Below are positions 19,290 through 29,200 of a stretch of 64,000 nucleotides of DNA, piece after piece. The DNA comes from Butyricimonas faecalis. Its GTDB lineage: Bacteria > Bacteroidota > Bacteroidia > Bacteroidales > Marinifilaceae. The notes beneath the pieces are model-generated. The model did no database searches, was not told the origin of the DNA, and saw only the letters and a list, made by a program, of their open reading frames with translations. Made by a program: the position numbers and the translations under genes. Location: the NCBI RefSeq assembly GCF_003991565.1, contig NZ_CP032819.1:2852001-2916000 (forward strand), read 5' to 3'. Position 1 is the stretch's first letter. Each line of letters starts with the position of its first letter.

Positions 19290-21572
19290 TCATTTTACCT
19301 TCACCCATTTAACGGCATCGGCTACTACCAGTTGACTATACGTACTCCGAAATTTTTCATCCGTAATAGGAGCTATACCCCGGTCATCCAACACGACACG
19401 CGATTCTCCTGCAGGTAGGGAAAATGTGCCTAATGATACCCAAGCTTCTTCTGCCGATAAGGAATACTCGTAGACGAGTCGATTATCGTCTTCCGGGACC
19501 TCCAAGACGATTTCTTTCCCGCCCTCGGGCGTATAGACGGTATAGTAATTTTTCATCCCAGGATAATCTGTTGTTCCCGTATCTTCCCCATACGTGATAA
19601 TATGAGGCCGATGGATAAATATCTCATACTTTCCCGCTTCCGGAAGGTTTGCCACCCATTCCGCCTTGCACTTCCCCGTTCCGTTTTTTTTTATGAAACC
19701 GCTACGAATATGCCCGCCACAAAATTCCTGAGATAAAGTAAGATTCCACGCGTTAGCCTTAATCTTGTGCAAAGTAACGTATTTTTCACCATTCTCTTTT
19801 TTGATTAAATCGGCCAATCGTTTCCGATTGTTTGAGGAGTCAATCACGTGAAAGTTTTCATCCTCGTTGTCAACTACAATTTCTCCCGGGGGATAGAATT
19901 GATTTCTTTCGAGCAAGGTAACACTTTCGGCCGGCACGGCACCAGAGCATGGAAAGTTTCTGTTATCGAATGAAATATCCCGTGGGAAGCATCCGGAGAA
20001 ATTCGTGGTCAATTGCAGGCGCTTGCCTATGTCTTCATGCATGACAATTCGTTTACACTCCCCGGGTTTGATCAGGTAACTTCGACAATAATTTATCATT
20101 TGGCCACCGATTTGATACTCACCGGTCGTAATGGAAACAACGCCTTCCGTATCGCTAAAGTTTCCTACTTTAAAATCAATGATTTGCATCTCGTCTGTTG
20201 TTTTTCGAGATATATCTTTTATCGTTAACAAGGGTATCCGTTTACTCGTGTACCACTCGTCCAGGTAGGCTTTAATGTCCTGCCCGAAACGCTGTTCAAA
20301 TCCCTCGATAAAGGAATCGAAATGGACATCCCGGAAACGCGTACCCGCGTTAAATTCCTGCATAAAGCGGGTTAAAGAATCCCACGTGGTAATCGTTGTG
20401 AGATAGCCCAATAAAGATGAAACTTTTAAGGTAACGAGCGTGCCTTGTTCCCCGCTATACTCTCCCGAGATCACTCCTTCCAATCCTTTTTCCGCGATAT
20501 GATCTAACATTTGCGGGGTTATTTTATCCCGAATACTTCGAGAGTTTATCATTTCTTTGAATATCAACTCTATGCCTTGATAGGTGTCGGACGTGATGCT
20601 ACTACTGTAATTCGAGAAAAGATGATTTACACCCATCATGCTCAAATCGAAGGGAATTTTGTTATCCAACAGAAAATCTTGCACGCTCACTCCCCTGTCA
20701 GGTTCACCGGTATAAAAACCGGGATGAGGTGTCTCCACTTTACACAGCCGTTCACTAAAGAACACGATCTCCGGTTGAACATTATTACTGAACGATCTTG
20801 TGACGAGCAAGGATAAGGACGAGGGGGCTTCTATCAACTTTAGGTATTTGAAAGGATAGGGGTTAGGTTTGCCACCTTCGACGACATCTTTACTCCGTTT
20901 CACGATTTCCAGCAACTTCTTTTCCCGATCCGGATTATCTTTTCTCAGGTCATCCCATTCATCGAAATACTTCAGGTAGAAATCATTCCCCGGGTAGGTA
21001 TAAAACTCGATGGTAACAGAATCGACGGTAACCGCTCTTTTCTCGTACATTCCCATGCAAAGGCTTAAGCCCGTCAAGTTTTGCAAATTATTGAATGTAA
21101 TGTTATCTCCTTCCCTCGTGGGGGTTCCTTGAGATAAAACAGTCATTTCCCCCGGGTTTTTAACATGAAGGGTATAATCCGTGAAATTAATTTCTTTAGC
21201 GGCCTGCAACTCCACAGGTGGGACTGTCATCGGATACCACATCACTTCCGGTACAAGCAGCGTAAAGCCGCTCGACACGAAAGCCTTGCGCCTGCCATAG
21301 TTTTCTTTTTGTGCATAGGGAGCAATGGGAGAAAAAAACTCGTTATCGGGGATGTTTACCTGATAGATATCCTCGTCAATGCCTCCCTCGTATTCAATCT
21401 CCAATTCAATATCTCCACCGGGAGCCAAAGGATGATCGATGAGAATCACTTGGTAATCCCTGCTAAAAGGAAGGTTTTGTCCATTGGATTCAATTTTACC
21501 GATTTCCAATCCCGGGTTCAAAAAGAGCAAAAGCTTATCCATTTTTACCTTTTTCTGGTTCCGGATACTCAT
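19290..21572 (-). CDS. C-terminal part of a split ABC-permease/M1-like peptidase protein, with golvesin-like C-terminal domain
   Basis: A 760-residue reading frame whose first ATG overlaps the stop of the upstream frame by four bases. Upstream of that ATG the same frame reads KISATSR, which continues smoothly from the permease frame if one A is added at 21590-21594, so this is probably the second half of one ~1080-residue protein. Residues ~10-500 resemble the M1 (gluzincin) aminopeptidase region found fused to ABC-2 permeases in Bacteroidota (LLFLNPGLEI, YPYPFKYLKLIE-like, HFDSFIEGFEQRFGQDI). The zinc motif HExxH is absent; the expected area reads MMGVNHLFSNYSSS. The last ~150 residues resemble a golvesin C-terminal-like domain (GKYEIFIHRP, WVSLGTFSLPAGESRVVLDD, VVADAVKWV). 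It likely lies in the periplasm and is catalytically inactive as a peptidase. It may be a broken gene or one needing frameshifting. Confidence 0.75.
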   Translation of the reverse strand: MSIRNQKKVKMDKLLLFLNPGLEIGKIESNGQNLPFSRDYQVILIDHPLAPGGDIELEIEYEGGIDEDIYQVNIPDNEFFSPIAPYAQKENYGRRKAFVSSGFTLLVPEVMWYPMTVPPVELQAAKEINFTDYTLHVKNPGEMTVLSQGTPTREGDNITFNNLQNLTGLSLCMGMYEKRAVTVDSVTIEFYTYPGNDFYLKYFDEWDDLRKDNPDREKKLLEIVKRSKDVVEGGKPNPYPFKYLKLIEAPSSLSLLVTRSFSNNVQPEIVFFSERLCKVETPHPGFYTGEPDRGVSVQDFLLDNKIPFDLSMMGVNHLFSNYSSSITSDTYQGIELIFKEMINSRSIRDKITPQMLDHIAEKGLEGVISGEYSGEQGTLVTLKVSSLLGYLTTITTWDSLTRFMQEFNAGTRFRDVHFDSFIEGFEQRFGQDIKAYLDEWYTSKRIPLLTIKDISRKTTDEMQIIDFKVGNFSDTEGVVSITTGEYQIGGQMINYCRSYLIKPGECKRIVMHEDIGKRLQLTTNFSGCFPRDISFDNRNFPCSGAVPAESVTLLERNQFYPPGEIVVDNEDENFHVIDSSNNRKRLADLIKKENGEKYVTLHKIKANAWNLTLSQEFCGGHIRSGFIKKNGTGKCKAEWVANLPEAGKYEIFIHRPHIITYGEDTGTTDYPGMKNYYTVYTPEGGKEIVLEVPEDDNRLVYEYSLSAEEAWVSLGTFSLPAGESRVVLDDRGIAPITDEKFRSTYSQLVVADAVKWVKVK

Positions 21573-22534
21573 CCGGCTGGTTGCCGAAATTTTTCTCCCC
21601 CGGGACGATACGTGACGTCGTGGGTAAGCACGCGTGAGGTGGGATATTCATTGTACTTCAGGAACGTTTCACGGTACGCCATTCTATTTTCCTGACGAGT
21701 TTGAAATTTTCCGACGTAAACGCCCCCGAGCACCAAGGATAGAGCCAGAAACAGGGAAGCAGGGACAATCAGATAGTGTTTTCGATCGGAGGTGTTGGAT
21801 TTTCTCTTTACAAACAAAACAGAGAAACAAAGGAAACTGATTCCCAAGAACAAGAAAACCGTCCGCTGGAGCAAGTAATCCTCAAGATTCACGAATCCGA
21901 TCAAGGTGGAAAAAGAACTTGGAAGTAAGCTACCCCGAAAATTCAATATTCCATAAAGGGGCGTTACACCATAATTACAAGCGAAATAAAGAAAAGCAGT
22001 CAAGATTACCCAACAGACAAAAGGCTGTTTGAACAATTTGTTCACAAGCAAAGATAGCCCGGTGATAAAAACAAGCGCGGGCAGCATAAGCGTGAGCAGA
22101 TAAAAAAGGTTCACCCCAATGTTCATCGGTGAATCAGGAATGATCATACCGATAACCACACAGGCAATCATAAAAACCATATCTACAATCAAAAACGGGA
22201 TAAGAATGCCCAGAAGCTCCCCGAGCACAGATTGCCTGTTGCCGATAGGTCGTGCGGAAAGGACGTCACGGGTTTCAGCTTTTCTTCGCTTCCTTTCAAG
22301 ATCACAAATAATAAAAATAACGATTAACGATTGAAATAGATTCAAAAAGTAAATTCCACGTATAGGAATGGAAGAAGCAAACGCAACATTCTCCCAAAAA
22401 ATCCAATCTCGTGTCCAAGGAACGAGAACACTCAAAATGCCTAATACGCCGAAAATGAAGAAATAGAATAGCCAATTTCTTCTTACCAGCTTACTCTCGT
22501 AAGAGATAGCTGCCTTTAAAGCCGTTGTTTCCAT
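21569..22534 (-). CDS. N-terminal ABC-2-type permease part of the split gene
   Basis: About 321 residues from the ATG at 22534 (METTALKAAISYESKLVRRNW). An upstream in-frame ATG at 22594 would add 20 hydrophobic residues without a plausible start context. Six to seven membrane segments are visible (FYFFIFGVLGILSVLVPW, LFQSLIVIFIICDL, LIPFLIVDMVFMIACVVIGMII, VNLFYLLTLMLPALVFIT, CWVILTAFLYFACNYG, FLFLGISFLCFSVLFV, ASLFLALSLVLGGVYV). The frame ends with EKFRQPAG just after a periplasmic segment begins. It matches the permease half of permease/M1-peptidase fusions, and no ATPase gene is adjacent. It follows two TlpA genes of the locus 2 cluster at a distance of about 115 bp containing a palindrome and a promoter-like box, so it may be transcribed separately. 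Confidence 0.78.
   Translation of the reverse strand: METTALKAAISYESKLVRRNWLFYFFIFGVLGILSVLVPWTRDWIFWENVAFASSIPIRGIYFLNLFQSLIVIFIICDLERKRRKAETRDVLSARPIGNRQSVLGELLGILIPFLIVDMVFMIACVVIGMIIPDSPMNIGVNLFYLLTLMLPALVFITGLSLLVNKLFKQPFVCWVILTAFLYFACNYGVTPLYGILNFRGSLLPSSFSTLIGFVNLEDYLLQRTVFLFLGISFLCFSVLFVKRKSNTSDRKHYLIVPASLFLALSLVLGGVYVGKFQTRQENRMAYRETFLKYNEYPTSRVLTHDVTYRPGGEKFRQPAG
21587..21594 (-). other. Probable frameshift site joining the two halves
   Basis: On the coding strand the tract is GAAAAATTT, with the five A residues at 21594-21590. Reading GGA GAA AAA and then stepping back one base gives ATT TCG GCA ACC AGC CGG ATG, i.e. GGEKISATSRM, fusing both frames with sensible residues at every position. 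A deletion of one A or -1 slippage on AAA both explain it. Confidence 0.75.
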
Positions 22535-22558
22535 GATAAAGTTTATTTTAGTACAAAA

Positions 22559-22566
22559 CAAAGGTA
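22559..22566 (-). promoter_or_regulatory. Putative promoter -7 box for the split permease gene
   Basis: The minus strand reads TACCTTTG (TANNTTTG), 25 bp before the ATG at 22534. No good -33 TTTG is seen at the usual spacing, so support is modest. Confidence 0.4.
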
Positions 22567-22612
22567 GGAATAAAATTAGCAATATCGGCAGCAATAATAA
22601 AAATACAGAGAA

Positions 22613-22648
22613 CTACCCCTCCAGCTCTCCCTTACACAGGGGGAGAGA
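22613..22648. repeat. CT/GA-rich palindrome (copy 3)
   Basis: CTCTCCCT-TACAC-AGGGGGAGAG with CTACCCCTCCAG on the left, ending next to the TlpA stop codon at 22649. It is the same family as at 16369, 19218 and 32950. Here it sits inside the locus 2 gene string. Confidence 0.75.
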
Positions 22649-23734
22649 TTAGCAATCAGTCAAGATTTCACGCAGTTGTTCCAAGGTTGGTTTTTTCGCT
22701 ACAATGTTTCCTTGAGGATCGATTAAATAAACGGTCGGAAGGGAGTCAAATTTATAAGACTTACGCAATTCACTAGCCTTGAAACCCTTTGGATCAATCA
22801 ATTGGGTCCAAGTTATTTTATCCGCTTCAACAGCCTTGATCCATAGAGCCCGATCGTCATCCAAAGAAACAGAAATTATTTCCAGGCCTGCCGCTTTTAA
22901 TTCCGGATAGTACTTAAATAATTCCCGGTTATTTTGCCGGCAACTCACACACCAAGAAGCCCAAAAATCCACTAAAACATATTTACCGCGGAAAGAGGAT
23001 AAGCGAACGAGTTTTCCCTTCATATCGGGCAATTCAAAATCCGGAGCCATGCCTGTCAGCTGTTTTGCCTTCAATTTAGCATAAGCTGTCGTTAAACGAT
23101 TCTTCATCGGGGTTTCTGCCATTTGCCCGTTCAATATCTCCATCACTTTGGTAAAACCGGCATAATCAACTTCCCAATGATAAAGTTTCTCATCCGCGAG
23201 AAAGTCGCCGATCTGAGTCCCTGCAAATTGACGAATCCCGGAAAGTAGATACTCTTGATTTTCGTCAAATATTTTGCCCATTCGATCTGAAAACCGGACT
23301 TTTTCTTCCATATCGGTAATTGTTTCATACCCCCTACATTCCATATTATATGCCGTTTCCCGTTGATCTTGTTCCTTACGAAATTTTGTAAATCGATTTT
23401 GCAAAGATTCTTCCAGGGAAGAAACCAAATAATAATTTTCTCCGCTCTTTTCCAACGTGTAATTCTGACTTTCAGCATACCATGGAATAGAGATATAATC
23501 TTTATACAAGTCGAGTACCAACATCGTGCCCTCGGGCAAACTTCCCGTCCAGGAAAAACTTCCATCGTCCTTCATCGGAATGGTAAACAGGACACTGTCC
23601 CGATGACTATTCGGCATCTTTACCTCTATAAATTTACTTTTAATCCCTTGTCCGAATTTCCCGTTTAAACGGGCTTGCGGCCCGGATTGACAACCGCAGA
23701 CCGCAATAACCAAGAATAAAAACAAATACTTCAT
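22649..23734 (-). CDS. TlpA-like thiol-disulfide oxidoreductase lipoprotein
   Basis: A 361-residue lipoprotein (lipobox VCGC, Cys15). The N-terminal ~100 residues resemble a DUF4369 beta domain (SVLFTIPMKDDGSFSWTGSLPEGT). A helical linker follows, then a thioredoxin-like AhpC/TSA domain from about 228 (APDFELPDMKGKLVRLSSFRGKYVLVDFWASWC). The redox motif is CVSC at 262-265, a departure from the usual CxPC because Ser replaces Pro, which may raise or lower its redox potential. The cis-proline loop SLPTVYLID is intact. Such proteins reduce or isomerise disulfides in the periplasm. It is 6 bp downstream of a second TlpA gene and part of locus 2. Confidence 0.9.
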   Translation of the reverse strand: MKYLFLFLVIAVCGCQSGPQARLNGKFGQGIKSKFIEVKMPNSHRDSVLFTIPMKDDGSFSWTGSLPEGTMLVLDLYKDYISIPWYAESQNYTLEKSGENYYLVSSLEESLQNRFTKFRKEQDQRETAYNMECRGYETITDMEEKVRFSDRMGKIFDENQEYLLSGIRQFAGTQIGDFLADEKLYHWEVDYAGFTKVMEILNGQMAETPMKNRLTTAYAKLKAKQLTGMAPDFELPDMKGKLVRLSSFRGKYVLVDFWASWCVSCRQNNRELFKYYPELKAAGLEIISVSLDDDRALWIKAVEADKITWTQLIDPKGFKASELRKSYKFDSLPTVYLIDPQGNIVAKKPTLEQLREILTDC

Positions 23735-23740
23735 TCTACT

Positions 23741-24874
23741 TTATTTTATATATTTCGTGATGGCTTCCCGAATTCCATCTCCCCACAATTCTTTCTCCAA
23801 GATAATGCCTTCCGGAGAGATCAGAATAATAAAAGGTATCCCGTTGTAATTATACAATTTCCCAGTTATTCCTTCGGGATCATGCAATTGCAAATAAGGT
23901 AAGTTCTCTTCCTCCAAGGCCTTTTCCCAGTCCTTTGTTTTTTTGTCGACAGAAACCCCGATTACCTGAAGTCCTTTGTTCTTAAATTCTTCATTCGCTT
24001 TTTTCACGAGAGGCAATGCCTTACGACAAGGTCCGCACCAGGAAGCCCAGAAATCCATAAGCACGTATTTTCCCCGGAAAGAAGATAGTTTTACCATTTT
24101 CCCAGACGTATCCTTCAATTCAAAGTCGGGAGCAACGGCACCAACAGCACAATTCTTTATTAAGTCTATCCGTTGTTGCATTTTCTCTAGCCCGTAGCAA
24201 TGCCGGATAGAAGCATCAAATTGATTCAACAAGGCTTCCTGTTGTGCCACGTCATGATATGCCGCATACGAGCTGATAATCACGGCCAATGCCTTGTTTT
24301 TAGGATCAGTAGGAATGGAAGCAAAAAGTTGTTGCATTTGTAGATCCTGTAAAGAATCCACTTTGGCACTGCATTTTTTCAATATAGCTAGATTTTCATC
24401 CGTCATGGACACCACGTTATATTCATGAAAAGCCTTATTATAGATAGGGATAGCCTCATTCAATTCCTTTGTAACCGGCAAATTTGCAAACACGGCCTCA
24501 TAAGCCAGCGACAAGGGTGATCCTTTAATGCTCTCTTTGTTGATTCCTTTTTCATTTATAAATCCCGTCACTTCCACCTGATCCGAATCTACAAAAAGCA
24601 TCATGGTCGGTATTTTCATAGAAGGTCCAAGCGGGGCAATCGAAGGGAAATGTATAAAAAAAGGTTGACCGTAATCCGTGTCCACGGTAAGTTCCAAGGT
24701 AAATTTATCATTCACGCCCTTCGTTCGCGCCATTTCTTTATTATCGAAAGTATAAAGAACTACTTCGTTGTTTCCCAAGCCTTTTATATTCCCGGTAACT
24801 TTTACCGGTTTTTCGACAGCACAAGCCGCCAACACTATAAAAAACAGTGCAAAAAATACATACAATGATTTCAT
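23741..24874 (-). CDS. TlpA-like thiol-disulfide oxidoreductase lipoprotein with DUF4369 domain
   Basis: A 377-residue lipoprotein (lipobox VLAAC, Cys18). DUF4369-like N-terminus (VTGNIKGLGNNEVVLYTFDN), helical middle, then a thioredoxin-fold domain from about 245 (APDFELKDTSGKMVKLSSFRGKYVLMDFWASWC) with the classical CGPC at 280-283 and cis-proline loop GIPFIILIS. It differs from its downstream neighbour in the redox motif (CGPC against CVSC), so the pair may work at different potentials. It follows susD of locus 2 by 27 bp. Confidence 0.92.
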   Translation of the reverse strand: MKSLYVFFALFFIVLAACAVEKPVKVTGNIKGLGNNEVVLYTFDNKEMARTKGVNDKFTLELTVDTDYGQPFFIHFPSIAPLGPSMKIPTMMLFVDSDQVEVTGFINEKGINKESIKGSPLSLAYEAVFANLPVTKELNEAIPIYNKAFHEYNVVSMTDENLAILKKCSAKVDSLQDLQMQQLFASIPTDPKNKALAVIISSYAAYHDVAQQEALLNQFDASIRHCYGLEKMQQRIDLIKNCAVGAVAPDFELKDTSGKMVKLSSFRGKYVLMDFWASWCGPCRKALPLVKKANEEFKNKGLQVIGVSVDKKTKDWEKALEEENLPYLQLHDPEGITGKLYNYNGIPFIILISPEGIILEKELWGDGIREAITKYIK

Positions 24875-24901
24875 ACAATATGATTTTAATTATTTATTCG
24901 C

Positions 24902-26272
24902 CTATCTTGGATTCTGTTCTATACCATTATTCAATATCCGTACTTTTGCCGCGATCGGGAACATGTACCTGTTCGAATTGGGTGCAAGAGTGTACGTCGT
25001 TTCTTTGAATTGACGAGTAAGTGTTCGGGTATATATCCCTTCTTTAGCCAGACGTTTCATGTCAAAGAATCGTACTCCACTATATACCAATTCCCGTTGC
25101 CGTTCCTCCAACACCACGCCCAATAATTTATCGCCATTTACTTCCGGTAGATCCGTGTATTTATCTGTAGCGATACGCTTTTTACGTAATTCATTCAACA
25201 CGTTCAAGGCTTTCGGGTCTTTCTTTCGGGCCAAGCATTCAGCCTTAATCAACATCATTTCCGGAACTCCTATATTATAATCGAGTTCTTGCAAGAACAA
25301 AGGATAAGGTTCATCTATTGGCTTCCCGGATCTATCGAGCACGGTAAAATTAAATTTATAACGCAAATCGGCATCCGTATCAAAAAGATCGAGTAGTTCG
25401 GGTGACATACAACAAGAAGAAAGGATTGATTGGAAGCTAGTAGAACGATACATAATCATTTCAGGCGATTCCCTTGGAATAGGACGATTATTGATTCCCC
25501 CGGAAGGTTTTCCTTCATTCTTAAAACTGAATGTGTTGTAATCAACTAACTTATTGTTCAATTTCAACGCTTCTTCCGCATTCTCCAATGCTGCATCATA
25601 ATTTCCGAAAAACAAGTTCACCCGAGCCGCCAAACCAAATGCTGCCATACGAGGAAGATGATAAACCGAAATACTCTCTTCAGGCAAATCCATAGCCACG
25701 TTCTTCAAATCTTCCAATATTTGTGTAACCACTTTATCGGAAGTAGCCCGCTTCACTTTGGCTTCCAAATCAGGTTCCAATACCAATGGAACACTCAAGT
25801 CCGCTGCAGCCGTTTCCGGAGCATAAGCCGGAGCATAACAAGAATGTAAATACCAATAGTAAAAAGCACGATTCACCCGGGCCTCCGCCATTACTCGTGC
25901 TCGATCAGCATCTGATCCCTCCTTTGCTTTGGGAGTTTCCTGTAATACCAGATTGCACGTGTAAATAATCTCGTAGGCACTGTTCCATGTCGCATCGTCC
26001 TCTTCCGGAAGATAAAATTCTTCCTGCCACGTGTAGGCTTTTCCCTGTTCTGACATCATTTTCCCTGTTAAGCGTTCCTCCGTCATATAAAGATTATCAC
26101 CACACATTTCTGCAAGAGGGTTGATTGATGACGGATTACGGGAATCCCCGATCATCTCGTCAAAATCCTGCACTTTTTCAGGGAGCAACTTTCCCTTGGG
26201 AGTCACATCCAAAAAAGAGTCACATCCACATAACAAAATAATCGCTAAAGCTATATTACATATTCTTTTCAT
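24902..26272 (-). CDS. SusD/RagB-family outer-membrane lipoprotein (locus 2)
   Basis: A 456-residue lipoprotein with lipobox LLCGC (Cys17) followed by DSFLDVTPKGK, typical of SusD. Visible signatures are AYEIIYTCNLVLQ, ARVNRAFYYWYLHSCYAP, GLAARVNLFFGNYDAAL, VPEMMLIKAECLARK, NELRKKRI, LEERQRELVYSGVRFFDMKRL and the C-terminal RYMFPIAAKVRILNNGIEQNPR. It caps the SusC encoded 18 bp upstream. The protein is short for the family, as is common for peptide-type or non-glycan SusDs, so the ligand stays open. Confidence 0.94.
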   Translation of the reverse strand: MKRICNIALAIILLCGCDSFLDVTPKGKLLPEKVQDFDEMIGDSRNPSSINPLAEMCGDNLYMTEERLTGKMMSEQGKAYTWQEEFYLPEEDDATWNSAYEIIYTCNLVLQETPKAKEGSDADRARVMAEARVNRAFYYWYLHSCYAPAYAPETAAADLSVPLVLEPDLEAKVKRATSDKVVTQILEDLKNVAMDLPEESISVYHLPRMAAFGLAARVNLFFGNYDAALENAEEALKLNNKLVDYNTFSFKNEGKPSGGINNRPIPRESPEMIMYRSTSFQSILSSCCMSPELLDLFDTDADLRYKFNFTVLDRSGKPIDEPYPLFLQELDYNIGVPEMMLIKAECLARKKDPKALNVLNELRKKRIATDKYTDLPEVNGDKLLGVVLEERQRELVYSGVRFFDMKRLAKEGIYTRTLTRQFKETTYTLAPNSNRYMFPIAAKVRILNNGIEQNPR

Positions 26273-26290
26273 AACATTTCAATTTTCCGG

Positions 26291-29200
26291 TTAGAACTCT
26301 ACTCTTAAACCTAACGTGAAAGAAGGAGCCTCGCTCAATCCCAACGTTCCATGAATCGGATCAACTACTTCCGGATCAAACCCTTCTTTATTTTTCGTCC
26401 ACATCCACACGGTATTTGCTTGTGCTGTTAGGCTTACACGAGAAAATGGCGTTTTCTTGATTAATTGAGAAGGTAATTCGTAATTCAATGTGATCTCCCG
26501 CAAACGAATGAAATCTCCCTTGCGAACACTATTGGACGAGTACGAGGCTAGATGTTGTCTCATTCCATCATAGGATTCCCATGTCAATGTTGCCGGAATA
26601 TCCGTCTTATTCTCATCTCCCGGCTTTTGCCAACGTTTGGCAACAAATGCACTCAAATCGGCAGTCCCTTCCAGAGGGTTCATCGTAGGGTAGGCAATAC
26701 GGAAGACATGCCCAAAGTTATAGACAAAAGCAAATGACAAGAGGATGTTCTTATATTTAAAGTCTGTTGAAAGACTTCCACTATATTTCGGTCGATAGGT
26801 TCCATTGCATTCAATAGATTCTGCTACAGGAGTACGAGTTTTATTTCCCTCCGCATCATAGGTCTGAGGATTACCATTTTCATCCAATCCAGCCCAACGA
26901 TAACTCCACAATGCTTCCCGCGGATAACCTTTAACAAATTCGGTAACAGCATGGGTGCGGTTATAAGCCGGATTTCCATCCGAAATATTATTATTCGTAA
27001 TCTTATTTTTATTATACCCAAAAACAAAGTTCACAAACCACGAGAAATCTTTCAGACGCAGGGCTTCGGCATTTAACTGCATTTCAACTCCCCGGTTACG
27101 CATATCGGCAGCATTAATATACCCTCCGCTAAACCCAAGTGTCGGATCGATTTGAACATTTCCCAACAAGTCGTAACTACGTTTGTCGTAATATTCCAAC
27201 ACGATTGACAAACGATTAAACAATTCTGTCTCGACTCCGATATTTAACGTTTTTGTCCGTTCCCATCTCAATTTGGGGTTCGGAGCATTTGACACACGTG
27301 ATAGATAAGCACCGATCGCACTATTGAAACTTCTCCTAACGGTCAACAAAGGAGTAGATGACCCGCTCCGGTCGAAATTACCCGTTAATCCGTAAGAAAT
27401 TCGAGGGGCTAAACGGTTGATAACATTAGAATGGAAAAAATCTTCTTCGTGTACATTCCAACTTAAACCCACTGACCACAAGGGGTTACGACGATATTTC
27501 TTCGCTGCCCCGAATAAATTGGACTCATCAATACGGAACGTTCCGCTCAACGTGTAACGACTATCATACGTATACACGGCAGAGCCATAGTAAGATACTT
27601 CTCGGTTATCCCGATATGAAAATTTGTCATAATAACTGGCATCATAAGTATGCTTATACATGTCCCAAGCGTCAATCCCCGTTTTAGCTAACTCTTGCTC
27701 GTCAAATAATTGGTAAGACAACAATTCATCATCATAACCCAATTTACGATAAGAATTAGATTTGGAGGTATGCTTGCGTAATTCGAAACCGGCGACAACA
27801 TTCACGTAATGTTCTCCTTCTTTACCAAAATTCCGATTTAATATACCCCCAATTTTTAAAGCATGTGCAGTCAAGTCCTCATTCTTCATGTCCAAAATAT
27901 CGCCCATAGGTAAATGATTCACGAGTTTACCATTTTCCACATTTGTCATATAATTCAATTGCTCCCGAACAGCATATGTTTCTTCATCCTGCAAATTTTT
28001 GGTCTCACTATGCGTCCGTTCATACTGGTAATCGGCAGAAAGTTTCAACCCATCCAATATGGTTATGTCAAGCCCCATTTTCGCCCGTAATCCGAACTTA
28101 TTGGTCTTATTATTAGCCAAATCAATTTCATCCAACACGTTGAATCCATAATCTTTATAGCCTTCTTCTACTAACTCCTGATTTTTTTGGATATTAAAGT
28201 TCGCGTAATCTTTTACCCGGTTTCCCTCTTCGTCAACTAACATTTGGTAAGGCAAAATCGTATTAATAACACTTTTTACATCGTATCCATGATTTTCTTT
28301 CCCATAAACTGCATTCAAGTCCGCCCGTACGGAGATTCTAGGTGTAACCACATAGGTGTTTTTAGATAAAATATTTATAGAATTCTTACTACTTCCATCC
28401 TTGTATACAGAATTTTCACCCGTGTAACTTCCGGACAAGAAGTATGAAAACTTCTCACTTCCTCCGCTCAAGGAAAGGTTATGATTATGGCGTATTGCTG
28501 TACGTAACAATTTATCCTCGATCTGTTTCTTATTGGACATTCCACCCAGAATTTCCAACTTTTCTTCTAACTGATCGCGAGTAATGTTGTTCTTCTCATA
28601 TTCGAAAATCCAACCCAAAGAAGGGGAATAACCATTAGCGCTATTCTCATAGATTCCTCCGAATATCAATTCTTTATCAAACATTTCAAGATCATAATCC
28701 ACCAACGTTTTCGAGTCTGCTCGATTCAAATCATCAAAATCAGGTTTACACATTAGATTGACATTACCGGAATAAGATAACTTACTGTGACCGACAGTTC
28801 CTTTTTTCATCTCTATTACAATCACGCCATTGGCGGCACGAGTACCCCATATTGCTGCCGCCGCCGCATCTTTCAACACGGTAATTCGTTCTACAAGGTC
28901 CATGTTTTCCGGTAGTTCATCCACTTCAAAACCATCCACGATATATAACGGTTTAGTTCCCACTTTTTCAGAAATAGTACTTCCACCTCGTATACGAACG
29001 TCATTATTATAAATCGTCAAACCAGGGACTTTACCTTCCAATAAACGATTCAAGCCTGCACTTCCTCGCAATTCTATCGCTTGGGGTGAAATCGTAGAGA
29101 AAGATCCTGTAGTATTAACTTTCTTTAAAGTCTGATAACCGGTACATACCACATCCCCCAGTTCTTGCGCATCCATTTGCATAACCACGTTGTAGGACAA

